Assembly (NCBI GenBank): GCA_949063825.1
Contig: CARSRA010000006.1
Coordinates: 1-32,125 of the forward strand
Reading direction: 5' to 3'
Length of the DNA stretch: 32,125 nt
Source: an uncultured Candidatus Saccharibacteria bacterium
GTDB taxonomy: Bacteria > Patescibacteriota > Saccharimonadia > Saccharimonadales > Saccharimonadaceae
Part shown: positions 14,894 through 23,136 of the stretch, in pieces
How positions within the stretch are numbered: the first letter of the stretch is position 1
How the letters are laid out: each line of letters opens with the position of its first letter
Position numbers and translations under genes: made by a program
The notes under the pieces: model-generated
Databases searched by the model: none
What the model saw: the letters and a program-made list of their open reading frames with translations, nothing else
What the model was told of the DNA's origin: nothing

Positions 14894-16675
14894 ATGAATA
14901 AGGAAGTTATTTATTTGGAGCCGGAGGATGATATCACCGACATCCTGACACGGATTCAACAGGCTGACAAAAAATTAGTGGTAATTGTGCCACCAAAGAA
15001 AGCGACTATGCTTCGTAGCGCTGTGAATATGAAATTGGTGGCACGCGTAGCAAAAGAAGTTGAGAAGGTCGTCGTAGTAGTGACGGCTGATCCAGCGATT
15101 ATGAAAATGGCGATGTTGGCACGGATTCCAGTGGCAAAAACTTTGCAATCGCGTCCGGTTGTACCGACCGAAGAGAACTTGCGAGCAGCTGGCCTTGAAA
15201 GCGCAAAAGACGAAGATGTGATAGATGAGGCAGCAAATGAAAAAGCAAAAACTGACACTAAAAAAGCCGACGAAAAGCCCGAAACTAAGCCTGAGCGGGT
15301 CAAGAAGGCTGATGCGGATCTCGAGTTAGATGAAAAGAGTTTAGGACTCGATAGCGAGGATAACAAAAAGCCTAAAAAGGCCAAGAAGAAAGACGATAAA
15401 AAGAAGACGGATGCTAATGCGCCGTTTTGGCAGAAATATAAGACCCAGCTAATGATTGCGATTCCGATCGTGATTGTGTTGATTGGTTTTTGGATATGGG
15501 CGGCTGTGTTTGCTCCGGCGGCTACAATCAAGGTGGCGATCACAAGCACTGCAAACGATTTTTCGGAAAACATTAGGTTCACTACTGACCCGAATGCGGA
15601 AAATCTTAGCGAAGGTGTATTGTATGCCGAAAAGCAGACTATCTCCGAGAAATACGATGCTGAATTTGCCGCTACTGGCGAGGAAGATCGTGGACAGAAG
15701 GCGACGGGAAATGTAAAAATCTCACAGCCAATCAACTTAGCCAATGCAAGCGCGGACGGAGTTAATACGTCGCTGGCTAGTGGGACTACGCTTTCTACGG
15801 CTGATGGGAAAACTTTCACAACGACGGCAGCTGCTTCGATAAAATGGAATGGGGAGTTCCCGGTTGATTGTGATGAAGGTCGGCGGACTAAGCCTAATCA
15901 GTCTTGCACGATGTCTGCTACGGTTGGTGTAGTAGCTACTAATTCAGGAGATGGCTATAATACGACAGCTAGCACAAAATGGAATAGTGTGAATGGGCTT
16001 GCCGTTTCTAGCGCTGGTGGCACTTCCGGCGGGACTACTGATATTGTCAAGACGGTGCGTGCGGTCGATGTTAGTCAGGTAGTAGATGGACTTGTAAACG
16101 AGCACGAACAGGAAGGCAAGGAAGAACTACTCGGCGATCTCAAAGACAAGTTTATGCCGATTGAGGCTAGTTATACTACTGAGACTGGTGAAGTTTCAGC
16201 TACGCCAGCCGTAGGTGATGTAGTAGGCGATAACACGAAGCCGAAGCTAAGCGTCGAAGTCTCATACTCGATGTTTGCAGTATCAAAAGAAAAAGTCGAA
16301 CAATATATCCGTCAAAAGCAACAATTGCCGGACGGACAACAGATTTATACGATGAGTGATTTGCGATTTGAGCGTTTTACGGCGATCGAGGACACCGCTA
16401 AGCTAAAAGCGGTAGTGGCGGTCGGTCCGATCGTATCGGAGGATCGAATCTTCGAGCAGGCTAAGGGACAGAAAGTTGGTCGAGTTTCAGCAGACCTGAA
16501 ATCGATCAGTGGCGTTGAATCTGTCAACATTCAGACTTCGTATTTTTGGGTTAGTAAGATTCCGACTAAACGTGAGAAGGTCAAGATTATTCTAGAAGGC
16601 GAAGACCAGCCAGCGGTTGAGGATATCCAGGAAGAAGAAAATAGTCAACCTGAAGAATCCGAAGGGGAAGCATAA
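14894..16675 (+). CDS. single-pass protein: cytoplasmic alpha/beta-like domain, linker, membrane helix, secreted domain
   Basis: No named family assigned. Of 593 residues, the first ~100 look like a compact cytoplasmic alpha/beta domain with strand-like LVVIVPP and VVVVVTADP. A Lys/Glu/Asp linker follows (about 105-178), then one membrane helix (about 185-206) and a ~385-residue extracellular part rich in Thr, Ser, Ala and Gly. Around 245-290 the pattern ATGNVKISQPI, then ASGTTLSTADGKTFTTTA, recalls baseplate-J-like beta modules of phage and secretion systems; I hold this loosely. The C-terminus is a Glu-rich tail. It opens an operon with ruvX-mltG (2-nt gap), a LysM/CHAP hydrolase and obg. 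A structural role in the cell envelope fits two of those partners. Confidence 0.68.
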   Translation: MNKEVIYLEPEDDITDILTRIQQADKKLVVIVPPKKATMLRSAVNMKLVARVAKEVEKVVVVVTADPAIMKMAMLARIPVAKTLQSRPVVPTEENLRAAGLESAKDEDVIDEAANEKAKTDTKKADEKPETKPERVKKADADLELDEKSLGLDSEDNKKPKKAKKKDDKKKTDANAPFWQKYKTQLMIAIPIVIVLIGFWIWAAVFAPAATIKVAITSTANDFSENIRFTTDPNAENLSEGVLYAEKQTISEKYDAEFAATGEEDRGQKATGNVKISQPINLANASADGVNTSLASGTTLSTADGKTFTTTAAASIKWNGEFPVDCDEGRRTKPNQSCTMSATVGVVATNSGDGYNTTASTKWNSVNGLAVSSAGGTSGGTTDIVKTVRAVDVSQVVDGLVNEHEQEGKEELLGDLKDKFMPIEASYTTETGEVSATPAVGDVVGDNTKPKLSVEVSYSMFAVSKEKVEQYIRQKQQLPDGQQIYTMSDLRFERFTAIEDTAKLKAVVAVGPIVSEDRIFEQAKGQKVGRVSADLKSISGVESVNIQTSYFWVSKIPTKREKVKIILEGEDQPAVEDIQEEENSQPEESEGEA

Positions 16676-16677
16676 AA

Positions 16678-18234
16678 ATGAACCTGATGGCGCTGGACGT
16701 CGGCACGAAACGGATCGGTGTAGCGAAAGCAGACTCGAAAGTGCGGGTTGCGATTCCTTACACCGCTATTGAGGTGAATGATGGTCAAGAATTCCAAAAA
16801 ATCGCCTCGTTGATTAAGGCATGGGGGGTAGATGGGTTGGTGATTGGTCTGCCACGCAGTAATGAAGGGCGTGAGACGAAACAGAGTGCATATGTACGCC
16901 AATTCGCCAGTCAACTTCGTTCCTATGTTCCGGATGTAAAGATTTGTTTTCAGGATGAATCTCTGACGTCCGTCGAAGCTGAGAAGCGTCTTAAAGGTCG
17001 AAAAAAGGCCTACAAAAAGGGCGACATTGATTCTGAGGCGGCGGTCATCATCTTGCAAGATTTTTTGGAAGAAAAGGTAGGTGGAAATGGCAAAACAAAG
17101 GCAGCAGCTGTGAAACGTAAGTCAGTCAAAGGCAGGAAATCTCGAGGATGGGTTGGATTTCTAATTACTATCGTAGTATTGCTGGCTTTAGTGGCTGGTG
17201 CAGCGGTGGCATATTATATATATAGCCTGCGCCCAGTTTCAGATGTGAATTGTGAGCAAGAAGGTTTAGACGCGGGCGATGTTTGTGAGAGTAAGGAATT
17301 TGCTGTAGAGACGGGTGAGTCGACGTCGCTAGTCGCGAAACATCTGAAAGAAGCTGGGCTAATCCGTGATGAAATTGTCTTCCGCGTTTATGCAGAGCTG
17401 AATGGTCGTAAAGAAACGATTAAGGCTGGTGAATATCAACTCAAGAAGACAATGTCGGTCGAACAGATCTTTGATCTATTACTGAAAGGTGGTGACGGCG
17501 TCTATTCTTACACTGTACTTCCAGGGCAAACCCTGAAAGAAGTACGCCAGGACCTGATCGACCTTGGCTATAGCGATGCTGATGTAGATGCGGCTCTCGT
17601 AAACCATTATCGCGAAGCGGAATTTGGTTGGATCTTTGAAGGTACTCCAGAGGATAATACTAGCCTCGAGGGTTACCTTTATGGAGATACCTATGAATTC
17701 TTTAAAGACGATAGCGCAGAGGCGGTAGTAAAGCGTCTATTGACTGAGTTTGCCGATATCGCCGAGGAAAATCAACTAAAAGAAAAATTTGCTGAGCATG
17801 GTCTGAATATGTATCAGGGTGTAACTTTGGCCTCGGTCGTACAGCGTGAGGCTAATAACCCCGAGGATATGGCTAAGGTTGCGCAGGTATTTTATAATCG
17901 TTTGGCGGCAAATATGCCGCTTGGCAGCGATGTGACTGCGAAATACGCTGCAGATCAGCTTGATCCGAATCGTGAGATTTATACTGATAATGCCGCCGTT
18001 GTAGCGATCGATTCGCCTTATAATACCCGTAAGCACCCAGGCTTACCTTATGGACCGATCGCAAACCCCGGTCTTTCGGCGCTCAAAGCTGTTGCCACTC
18101 CTGATGGTAGTGTCGCGGAAATGCTTTTCTTCTTGACAGGAGACGACGGTATGATGTATTATAATAGTACAGAGTCCGGGCATAATCAGGCTATCATTGA
18201 CCATTGCCAGAAACTCTGCAACGTAAAATTGTAA
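16678..18234 (+). CDS. RuvX-MltG fusion: Holliday-junction resolvase-like domain joined to endolytic murein transglycosylase
   Basis: One uninterrupted 518-codon frame holds two normally separate proteins. Residues 1-~131 are RuvX/YqgF, an RNase H-fold nuclease tied to junction resolution or pre-16S rRNA maturation: LDVGTKRIGVA (Asp7), VIGLPRS, QDESLTSVEAE and DSEAAVIILQDFL. A basic linker (about 134-157) leads to a membrane helix (about 158-183). Then comes MltG, which cuts nascent peptidoglycan strands outside the membrane: LEGYLYGDTYEF (330-341), SVVQREANNPEDMAKVAQVF with catalytic Glu391, and GLPYGPIANPG. No stop or frameshift lies between them, and no second start with a ribosome site is obvious near 17090-17130. 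Separate internal initiation cannot be excluded. In Bacillus the two genes lie close together, which makes fusion easy to imagine. Confidence 0.88.
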   Translation: MNLMALDVGTKRIGVAKADSKVRVAIPYTAIEVNDGQEFQKIASLIKAWGVDGLVIGLPRSNEGRETKQSAYVRQFASQLRSYVPDVKICFQDESLTSVEAEKRLKGRKKAYKKGDIDSEAAVIILQDFLEEKVGGNGKTKAAAVKRKSVKGRKSRGWVGFLITIVVLLALVAGAAVAYYIYSLRPVSDVNCEQEGLDAGDVCESKEFAVETGESTSLVAKHLKEAGLIRDEIVFRVYAELNGRKETIKAGEYQLKKTMSVEQIFDLLLKGGDGVYSYTVLPGQTLKEVRQDLIDLGYSDADVDAALVNHYREAEFGWIFEGTPEDNTSLEGYLYGDTYEFFKDDSAEAVVKRLLTEFADIAEENQLKEKFAEHGLNMYQGVTLASVVQREANNPEDMAKVAQVFYNRLAANMPLGSDVTAKYAADQLDPNREIYTDNAAVVAIDSPYNTRKHPGLPYGPIANPGLSALKAVATPDGSVAEMLFFLTGDDGMMYYNSTESGHNQAIIDHCQKLCNVKL

Positions 18235-18236
18235 TT

Positions 18237-19364
18237 ATGAAGAAAAAAGAGCATAAATTTTGGCGCAGTGTGGGCCGCGTTCTGCCGTATTTGGCAGCGA
18301 TGGTCTTGGTTTTTGGTGTCGCAAAAATCGGTTCTGAGGATAAAGTTGGCGCAGGCGATACTAGTCTGAATATGAACGATATTGCGGCTAGTGGTGGAGC
18401 TTCGTCCGATCAGCTTTCGGAGCTGTATGTAGTTGCAAGTATTTCTAATGCTATGGACCTTGCGAGCGTAGATTATGTATCTGGCAACTATGTGGCGGCT
18501 TCAGTTCTGAAAGACATTGCTCAGACGGCGACCGATAAGATTGAAAAGCCAGGCTATGTAGCGGTCTCGGACGCGCGTGGCGTAGTGAATTACGTGGTTG
18601 CGGAAGGCGACACGATGGAATCGATCGCGGCCAAGTACGGGATCACTACCGATCATATTCGTTGGTCAAACAATCTCAAGACTACCGATGTATCTCCTGG
18701 CCAAACCCTAGTCTTACCGACTAAACCAGGTATTGTTTATGTGATTCAGGCTGGTGATACCGCTGAGACGATCGCGTCGCACTACGGTTCAAACGCTCAG
18801 GAAATTATTTCTTTGAATGACCTAGAATCTGGCTTGACTCCAGGCAAACAAATTATTGTGCCTGGTGGCGTCGTGCCGGAAACTGAGCGCCCAGAATATG
18901 TCCGACGATGGGGTTCGAGTTCCAGCTCGACCAGTTCTAGTAGTAGTTCGTATGGATACACCTATTATGGTTCATCTATGACACGTCAAAATCTACGTCG
19001 AGTTTATGATAACGTAGTACGCGACCCGACTAATAAGATGTATGGCGGTCAATGTACATATTATGCTTGGTGGTGGCGCTGGGCGCATGGCAATCCTTTG
19101 CCAGGGGAAGGTCAAACTTGGGGTAATGCTCGTAGCTGGGCGGCGGCAGCACGACGTTACGGTCTAGCGGTAGACAAAAATCCATCGGTCGGAGCGGTTT
19201 TCCAGACTGCTGCGGGCGGCGTAGGTCACGTGGGCGTTGTGATTGGTGTTAATAGTGACGGATCGATCTTAGTCCGAGAGATGAATTATAACTACCATGC
19301 TGGCGTAATCTTCGAATCAACTATTCCTGCAAGTTACGTCAAAAATTTCAACTATATTCATTAG
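18237..19364 (+). CDS. secreted or anchored peptidoglycan hydrolase: two LysM domains plus CHAP domain
   Basis: Cell-wall hydrolase, 375 residues. A basic N-terminus and hydrophobic segment (about 14-30) act as signal peptide or anchor. LysM 1 is at about 118-162 (YVVAEGDTMESIAAKYGI) and LysM 2 at about 167-210 (YVIQAGDTAETIASHYG); both bind glycan chains. A poly-Ser linker (about 227-239) leads to a C-terminal CHAP amidase/endopeptidase: Cys273 in GGQCTYYAWWW, His331 in GHVGVVIG, and the acid/amide partner in REMNYNY. It sits directly after MltG, so the two probably act together on peptidoglycan. ATG 18237 is 2 nt after the MltG stop and is preferred over an in-frame TTG at 18204 inside that gene. 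No clear Shine-Dalgarno is seen, so translation is probably coupled. Confidence 0.9.
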   Translation: MKKKEHKFWRSVGRVLPYLAAMVLVFGVAKIGSEDKVGAGDTSLNMNDIAASGGASSDQLSELYVVASISNAMDLASVDYVSGNYVAASVLKDIAQTATDKIEKPGYVAVSDARGVVNYVVAEGDTMESIAAKYGITTDHIRWSNNLKTTDVSPGQTLVLPTKPGIVYVIQAGDTAETIASHYGSNAQEIISLNDLESGLTPGKQIIVPGGVVPETERPEYVRRWGSSSSSTSSSSSSYGYTYYGSSMTRQNLRRVYDNVVRDPTNKMYGGQCTYYAWWWRWAHGNPLPGEGQTWGNARSWAAAARRYGLAVDKNPSVGAVFQTAAGGVGHVGVVIGVNSDGSILVREMNYNYHAGVIFESTIPASYVKNFNYIH

Positions 19365-19372
19365 GAGTGGGC

Positions 19373-20791
19373 ATGTTTGTCGATACGGCAAAGGTTAAAC
19401 TAAAGGCTGGTAAAGGTGGCGATGGCGCAGTATCATTCCGACGCGAGATCTACATCCCTAAGGGTGGGCCGGATGGCGGTGATGGCGGCAAAGGTGGCTC
19501 GATTATTTTTCGAGCCGACAAGGACACTAATACGTTACTCGATTTTCGGTTTAATCCTGAATTGAGTGCTCAAAATGGTAAAAATGGTTCTGGACAACGG
19601 AGTGCCGGTCGCTCAGGCAAAGATTTAATTGTCGAAGTGCCGATCGGTACTGTCGTGCGCCGTGATGGTAAGATATTGGCTGACTTAGTCGAGGATCAAG
19701 CTGAAGCGGTGATCGCTAAGGGCGGCGACGGTGGTTTTGGTAATGCACATTTTAAGTCCAGTACGCGTCAGGCGCCGGTAATTGCAGAGGTAGGCGAGCC
19801 GGGTGAGGAATTTGAAGCTACACTGGAGCTAAAGCTTTTGGCGGATGTGGGCTTGGTAGGCCTGCCAAATGCTGGTAAATCGACCTTTTTGAGCCGAGTC
19901 AGTAACGCGCGTCCCGAAATTGCAGATTATCCCTTTACGACTTTGAGCCCGCAACTGGGTGTTGCGACGATTGACGGTCAAGATCTTTTGATTGCAGATA
20001 TCCCAGGGCTGATTGAGGGTGCGGCCGATGGCAAGGGTCTCGGGCACGATTTCTTGCGTCATGTTGATCGGACGGCAGTCTTGCTGCATCTTGTGGACGT
20101 CTATAATGATGATGCGGGAGCAGCCTATGCGACGATTCGCAATGAATTAGAACGTTATTCTGATCTCCGAGATCGTCCGGAAATCATCGCATTAACAAAA
20201 TGTGAAGGTGTTGATGAGGAAATTATTGAGATGCAACGTGCTAGTATCCGATCGAAATTGCCCAAAAATCACTCTAAGACGCCAATTCGTGTTATTTCTT
20301 CGCAATCTGGCATGGGGTTAACAGAGGTGTTGAGGGGACTGAATTTAATAAAAAATGCTAAAAAGGCCTCAAAAACAGACTCGAAATCCGACAAGATCGC
20401 CCCTAATGACATTGAGGATGCGCAGGAAGAGCAAAACTCTAGTGTCGGGGAGGGGATAAGCTCAAACGAAATAGACAGCTTAGAACGCGTGCAGAATGGG
20501 CGGAATCCTGACCTTCCAGTGATTAAATTGGGCCCAGAGCAGCTTTCGAAGGCTTGGAAAGTAGATAGAATCCCCCAAACTGGCGAAAATCCTGTGAAAT
20601 TCGTGGTAACAGGACCGAAAATCGAGAAATTTGCTCGGCGCACTGATCTCGAGAATTATGCTTCGGTGAATCGTCTGCGTGATATTATGAAAAAAATGGG
20701 TATCCGAGCGGAATTAACTTCACAGGGGGCGGTGGCAGATTCGATTATTTCGATTGCAGGAAAAGAATTTACCTTAGTTGAGGATTACTGA
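19373..20791 (+). CDS. obg: GTPase Obg/CgtA
   Basis: Ribosome-associated GTPase involved in large-subunit assembly and stress responses, 472 residues. The Gly-rich Obg fold is at 1-~158 (GGPDGGDGGKGG, SGQRSAGRSGKD). The G domain shows G1 GLPNAGKS (163-170), G2 YPFTTLSPQLG and G3 DIPGLIEG (209-216). G4 is TKCE where most have NKxD, a mild deviation that keeps the Lys but replaces the Asp. A charged linker of about 55 residues separates it from a C-terminal OCT-like domain (FARRTDLENYASVNRLRDIM). ATG 19373 has AGGAG (19363-19367) 5 nt upstream. The in-frame GTG at 19367 overlaps that site and is rejected. It is last in its operon and converges with the NERD gene across 2 nt. Confidence 0.95.
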   Translation: MFVDTAKVKLKAGKGGDGAVSFRREIYIPKGGPDGGDGGKGGSIIFRADKDTNTLLDFRFNPELSAQNGKNGSGQRSAGRSGKDLIVEVPIGTVVRRDGKILADLVEDQAEAVIAKGGDGGFGNAHFKSSTRQAPVIAEVGEPGEEFEATLELKLLADVGLVGLPNAGKSTFLSRVSNARPEIADYPFTTLSPQLGVATIDGQDLLIADIPGLIEGAADGKGLGHDFLRHVDRTAVLLHLVDVYNDDAGAAYATIRNELERYSDLRDRPEIIALTKCEGVDEEIIEMQRASIRSKLPKNHSKTPIRVISSQSGMGLTEVLRGLNLIKNAKKASKTDSKSDKIAPNDIEDAQEEQNSSVGEGISSNEIDSLERVQNGRNPDLPVIKLGPEQLSKAWKVDRIPQTGENPVKFVVTGPKIEKFARRTDLENYASVNRLRDIMKKMGIRAELTSQGAVADSIISIAGKEFTLVEDY

Positions 20792-20793
20792 GA

Positions 20794-21483
20794 TCATTTA
20801 TTTTTCTGTAGTTCTAGCTCAAATTCGGCGGTATCATTAGCATGATCACGTCGCATTATATTTGTAGGATAGATTCGGTTTTTGATGATAAGATCAAAAA
20901 TCTTTGCTTCGATACTCTCGTCCAGCTGATTTTTGGGTATTTTTGCCAATAATTCTGGGATTTTAGCATGATGGATCACGAAACTGTGCTCGGGCAGGCT
21001 GGAAATAGATTTCAAAGTTGCATCTGGTCCAAAAACTACTACGGAATAAATCGGGCATCGCTCTGTGGCTGGACCTAGAACCTCCCTTACGGCTCTGATA
21101 TGAGTTTGATTTTGGCGTATAGGATTATAAAAACGATATTTAGCTTTGCCGTATTGTGTGACTTGGGTCCAAAAGCGGTCGTTGCCTCGACCATAAATGT
21201 AGCCGAGATAATCTTTAGATTCAAATATGAAAATCCCTTGGGAATTAACTGCTAAGCAATCGATTTGGGTGATTTCTGAGCCACGGAGATCTGGAGTACC
21301 CAGCACAAAATCTAGTGGTACGGAACTGGTTTTTTGTGTATGTCGCGGTAAATATAGCTCGGGGAAGATCCTTGCCGGATCGAAATAACGTTGCAGGCGA
21401 AAAACTAGGTGAACTTCGGCTGGAGTTAGCTGGGGCGGATAGGGGAGTGAGACTTTTGTGCCGCGAATTTTATAAGATGGCAT
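20794..21483 (-). CDS. NERD-domain protein (nuclease-related)
   Basis: 229 residues. The N-terminal half matches the NERD pattern, a PD-(D/E)XK-like fold: the ITQIDCLAVNSQGIFIFESK segment gives Asp75, Glu88 and Lys90. GYIYGRGNDRFWTQ and NPIRQNQTHIRAVREVL follow. The rest is unassigned, and no helicase or kinase domain is fused. NERD proteins are suspected nucleases in DNA processing, with few tested. ATG 21483 is chosen because the minus-strand TATAAT ends 6 nt before it. A TTG at 21501 would lie in the promoter. The gene sits beside an inverted repeat and two surface-gene remnants, so it marks the edge of a variable stretch. Confidence 0.82.
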   Translation of the reverse strand: MPSYKIRGTKVSLPYPPQLTPAEVHLVFRLQRYFDPARIFPELYLPRHTQKTSSVPLDFVLGTPDLRGSEITQIDCLAVNSQGIFIFESKDYLGYIYGRGNDRFWTQVTQYGKAKYRFYNPIRQNQTHIRAVREVLGPATERCPIYSVVVFGPDATLKSISSLPEHSFVIHHAKIPELLAKIPKNQLDESIEAKIFDLIIKNRIYPTNIMRRDHANDTAEFELELQKNK

Positions 21484-21489
21484 AGTTAA

Positions 21490-21495
21490 ATTATA
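21490..21495 (-). promoter_or_regulatory. -10 box of the NERD gene, leaderless type
   Basis: TATAAT on the minus strand (complement of ATTATA), 6 nt before ATG 21483. The TGN extension is absent and the -35 is poor, so the call rests on position and on the same spacing at five other genes. Confidence 0.6.
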
Positions 21496-21560
21496 AGACA
21501 AATAAGCTCACAAAAGGCACGAATTCTCACTCTACCACCGGATATACCTAGTCGATACGT

Positions 21561-21674
21561 ATATTATCCCCCCTTAGCTCTTTTGGAAGTGACGCTGAAG
21601 AAAGTTACAACAAAGTCATTATGAATCTCAGTTGTATCTTTTACACTTCCAAAAGAGCTAAGGGGGGATAATAT
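21561..21674. repeat. perfect 31-bp inverted repeat around a 52-nt centre
   Basis: Arm 21561-21591 is the exact reverse complement of 21644-21674. The outer ends read ATATTATCCCCCC and GGGGGGATAATAT. The centre can fold further: 21601-21611 pairs with 21631-21641 with one mismatch. The whole 114 bases could form one long hairpin or cruciform. No T run follows on either side, so it is not a normal terminator. No direct target duplication longer than TA is evident. A MITE-like relic or a recombination site are both possible. Confidence 0.85.
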
Positions 21675-21769
21675 GCTGGTTTGATGTTGTTCGTAAGGCT
21701 TCATTAGATCATCAGAGATCTCGTGTACCGACGCGAAAAATATTTTTCTCCTGCAGAGCACTATCTACC

Positions 21770-22003
21770 CTACTTCGCGGTGCAGCGTAGGGGGAGACCG
21801 AGGCCACGACTGCTGTTACCCTGCGGAACAACAAGGCTGCTATTGAAGCTCAGGTAGTGGGCACTCGCCGAAGAGTACGCCGTACGTGACCAGAAGTACC
21901 CAACCGTAGTCTCACTGCTCAACGAGCCTGAAGTGTAATTGTAGTAGCCAGTGTAGGCAAAGTCGAGGGGAGAACTTTCTCCGGACGGGATATTATGATC
22001 GAT
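21770..22003 (-). pseudogene. C-terminal remnant of a surface protein (Fibrobacter-paralogous/FISUMP-like domain)
   Basis: A minus-strand frame is open for 77 codons from an in-frame stop (complement of 22004-22006) to TAG at 21770-21772. It has no start or ribosome site. The product reads as the end of a Trp/Cys-marked surface domain: YTGYYNYTSGS, then VGYFWSRTAYSSASAHYLSFN, then SRGLGLPLRCTAK. The GYxWSxT...A.YL.FNSS...R..G...RC pattern is typical of the Fibrobacter major paralogous domain in secreted proteins. Signal peptide and N-terminal parts are missing, so this is a decayed copy or a silent donor cassette. It is divergent from the next remnant and overlaps it by 19 bases. Confidence 0.72.
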
Positions 22004-22179
22004 CTATCGGTGGATTAGGAGATGTCCGACTTACGGCTGGTTATTGGTGGTCAGGCACCACTTCTACCTTAGAACAATATGTGCACAATTTAGCCACACG
22101 ACCAATAAAAGCTGAGTCCCAGGGGATGAACTATCGTGGTGCAGGCTTCGCCATCCGCTGCGTTACACGGGAGGGGTAG
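21985..22179 (+). pseudogene. second C-terminal surface-domain remnant, opposite strand
   Basis: The plus-strand frame gives TGYYDRSIGGLGDVRLTAGY, then WWSGTTSTLEQYVHNLATRP, then YRGAGFAIRCVTREG and TAG at 22177. It aligns with the minus-strand remnant over its whole length (TGYY, GY-W/F-WS-T, RG-x-G, RC). The residues between WS and RC are quite different. It has no start codon with a ribosome site, and the frame runs upstream to a stop at 21907 without recognisable protein. It is a true homologue of the other remnant, so this locus holds two diverged modules joined head to head. Confidence 0.7.
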
Positions 22180-22243
22180 AGGAAGAACAGTAAAAATAAT
22201 GCTAATCGACTGTTTCCTAGGGGGCGTTTTATCTAGGTAAATC

Positions 22244-22271
22244 TTGTAATGATCATGATATATGATATAAT
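22244..22271 (+). promoter_or_regulatory. promoter of trmD
   Basis: TTGTAA (22244-22249), a 16-nt spacer and TATAAT (22266-22271); ATG 22285 follows after 13 nt. No Shine-Dalgarno is clear in the short leader. Confidence 0.55.
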
Positions 22272-22284
22272 ATAAAGTACAGTT

Positions 22285-23109
22285 ATGGCAAAAACTAAGT
22301 TTACGATTATCAGCTTGTTCCCGGAGGCACTTGAGCCGTATCTGAACAGCTCAATGCTTTATAAGGCGCAAAAAGCTGGAATTATTGAAGTTACGTATGT
22401 AAACTTACGCGATTTTGGAATCGGTGCGCATAAATCGGTTGATGACACGCCGTATGGTGGCGGCGACGGAATGCTGCTCAGGTGTGAACCGGCTTTCGCT
22501 GCGATCGAGAGTGTAAAAAATAAAGACCCGGACGCGAAGATAATTCTGCCAACGCCAGTCGGTCAGATTTGGAATCAAGCATTAGCGAGAAGTTTTGCAG
22601 AGGTATCAAGTGATAACTCCCATGATTCATGGAACTCTGATTTTGAGGCTAGCGCGGATCGTAACCAGCGAGCACAGCAAAACGACCCCGAGAGCGTCAA
22701 CTCTAATGAGGAAAAATCATCGTCTACCATCTCGACGAGACATTATGTTATCTTTTGTCCACATTACGAAGGCTACGATGAGCGCATTATGAGTTTGGTT
22801 GATTATCCAGTCTCGCTAGGGAATTATGTTCTTACTGGAGGAGAATTGCCAGCGCTAATTATTATTGATTCAATTACGCGCCTGCTTCCGGGGGTGCTTG
22901 GCGGGAAAACTTCGGCAGAGATCGAGAGTTTTTCCGACGGCGATAATCTCGAATATCCACAATATACTAAACCGGCAGAATTTCGGGGAATGAAGGTGCC
23001 AGAGGTACTACTCTCGGGGCATCACGCCAAGATTGATCAGTGGCGAAGGGAGCAGAGCCTAAAACGGCGGACTGAGCGCGGCGTAGACGACGATCTTGGA
23101 ATAGTTTAG
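22285..23109 (+). CDS. trmD: tRNA (guanine37-N1)-methyltransferase
   Basis: Methylates G37 next to the anticodon, using S-adenosylmethionine bound in a trefoil knot; this keeps the reading frame. Marks are FTIISLFPEALEPYL, VNLRDFGIGAHKSVDD, PYGGGDGML, CPHYEGYDERI, SLGNYVLTGGELPALIIID and YPQYTKPAEFRG, then VPEVLLSGHHAKI. It has 274 residues, longer than the common ~240-250. The surplus is a Ser/Asn/Asp/Glu-rich stretch at about 107-152, just before the HYVIFCPHYEG strand of the knot. It is in frame and probably a disordered surface loop. It is transcribed alone, with its own promoter and terminator. Confidence 0.95.
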   Translation: MAKTKFTIISLFPEALEPYLNSSMLYKAQKAGIIEVTYVNLRDFGIGAHKSVDDTPYGGGDGMLLRCEPAFAAIESVKNKDPDAKIILPTPVGQIWNQALARSFAEVSSDNSHDSWNSDFEASADRNQRAQQNDPESVNSNEEKSSSTISTRHYVIFCPHYEGYDERIMSLVDYPVSLGNYVLTGGELPALIIIDSITRLLPGVLGGKTSAEIESFSDGDNLEYPQYTKPAEFRGMKVPEVLLSGHHAKIDQWRREQSLKRRTERGVDDDLGIV

Positions 23110-23136
23110 AAACTGAGATATCCTCTTTGATTTGAT

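Noticed and set aside
14956..15819. 287-codon minus-strand frame opposite the 14894 gene.
   Set aside because: The plus frame has the operon context, membrane helix and linker logic; the antisense frame is an artefact of biased codons and has no ribosome site.
21484..21501. TTG start for the NERD gene at 21501.
   Set aside because: It lies upstream of and across the -10 box on the minus strand.
21564..21761. 65-codon minus-strand frame through the inverted repeat.
   Set aside because: No ribosome site or protein-like composition, and it spans the palindromic element.
21502..22284. Diversity-generating retroelement or integron cassette array.
   Set aside because: Surface-domain ends resemble variable modules, but no reverse transcriptase, template repeat with adenine-specific changes, integrase or attC-like series was seen.
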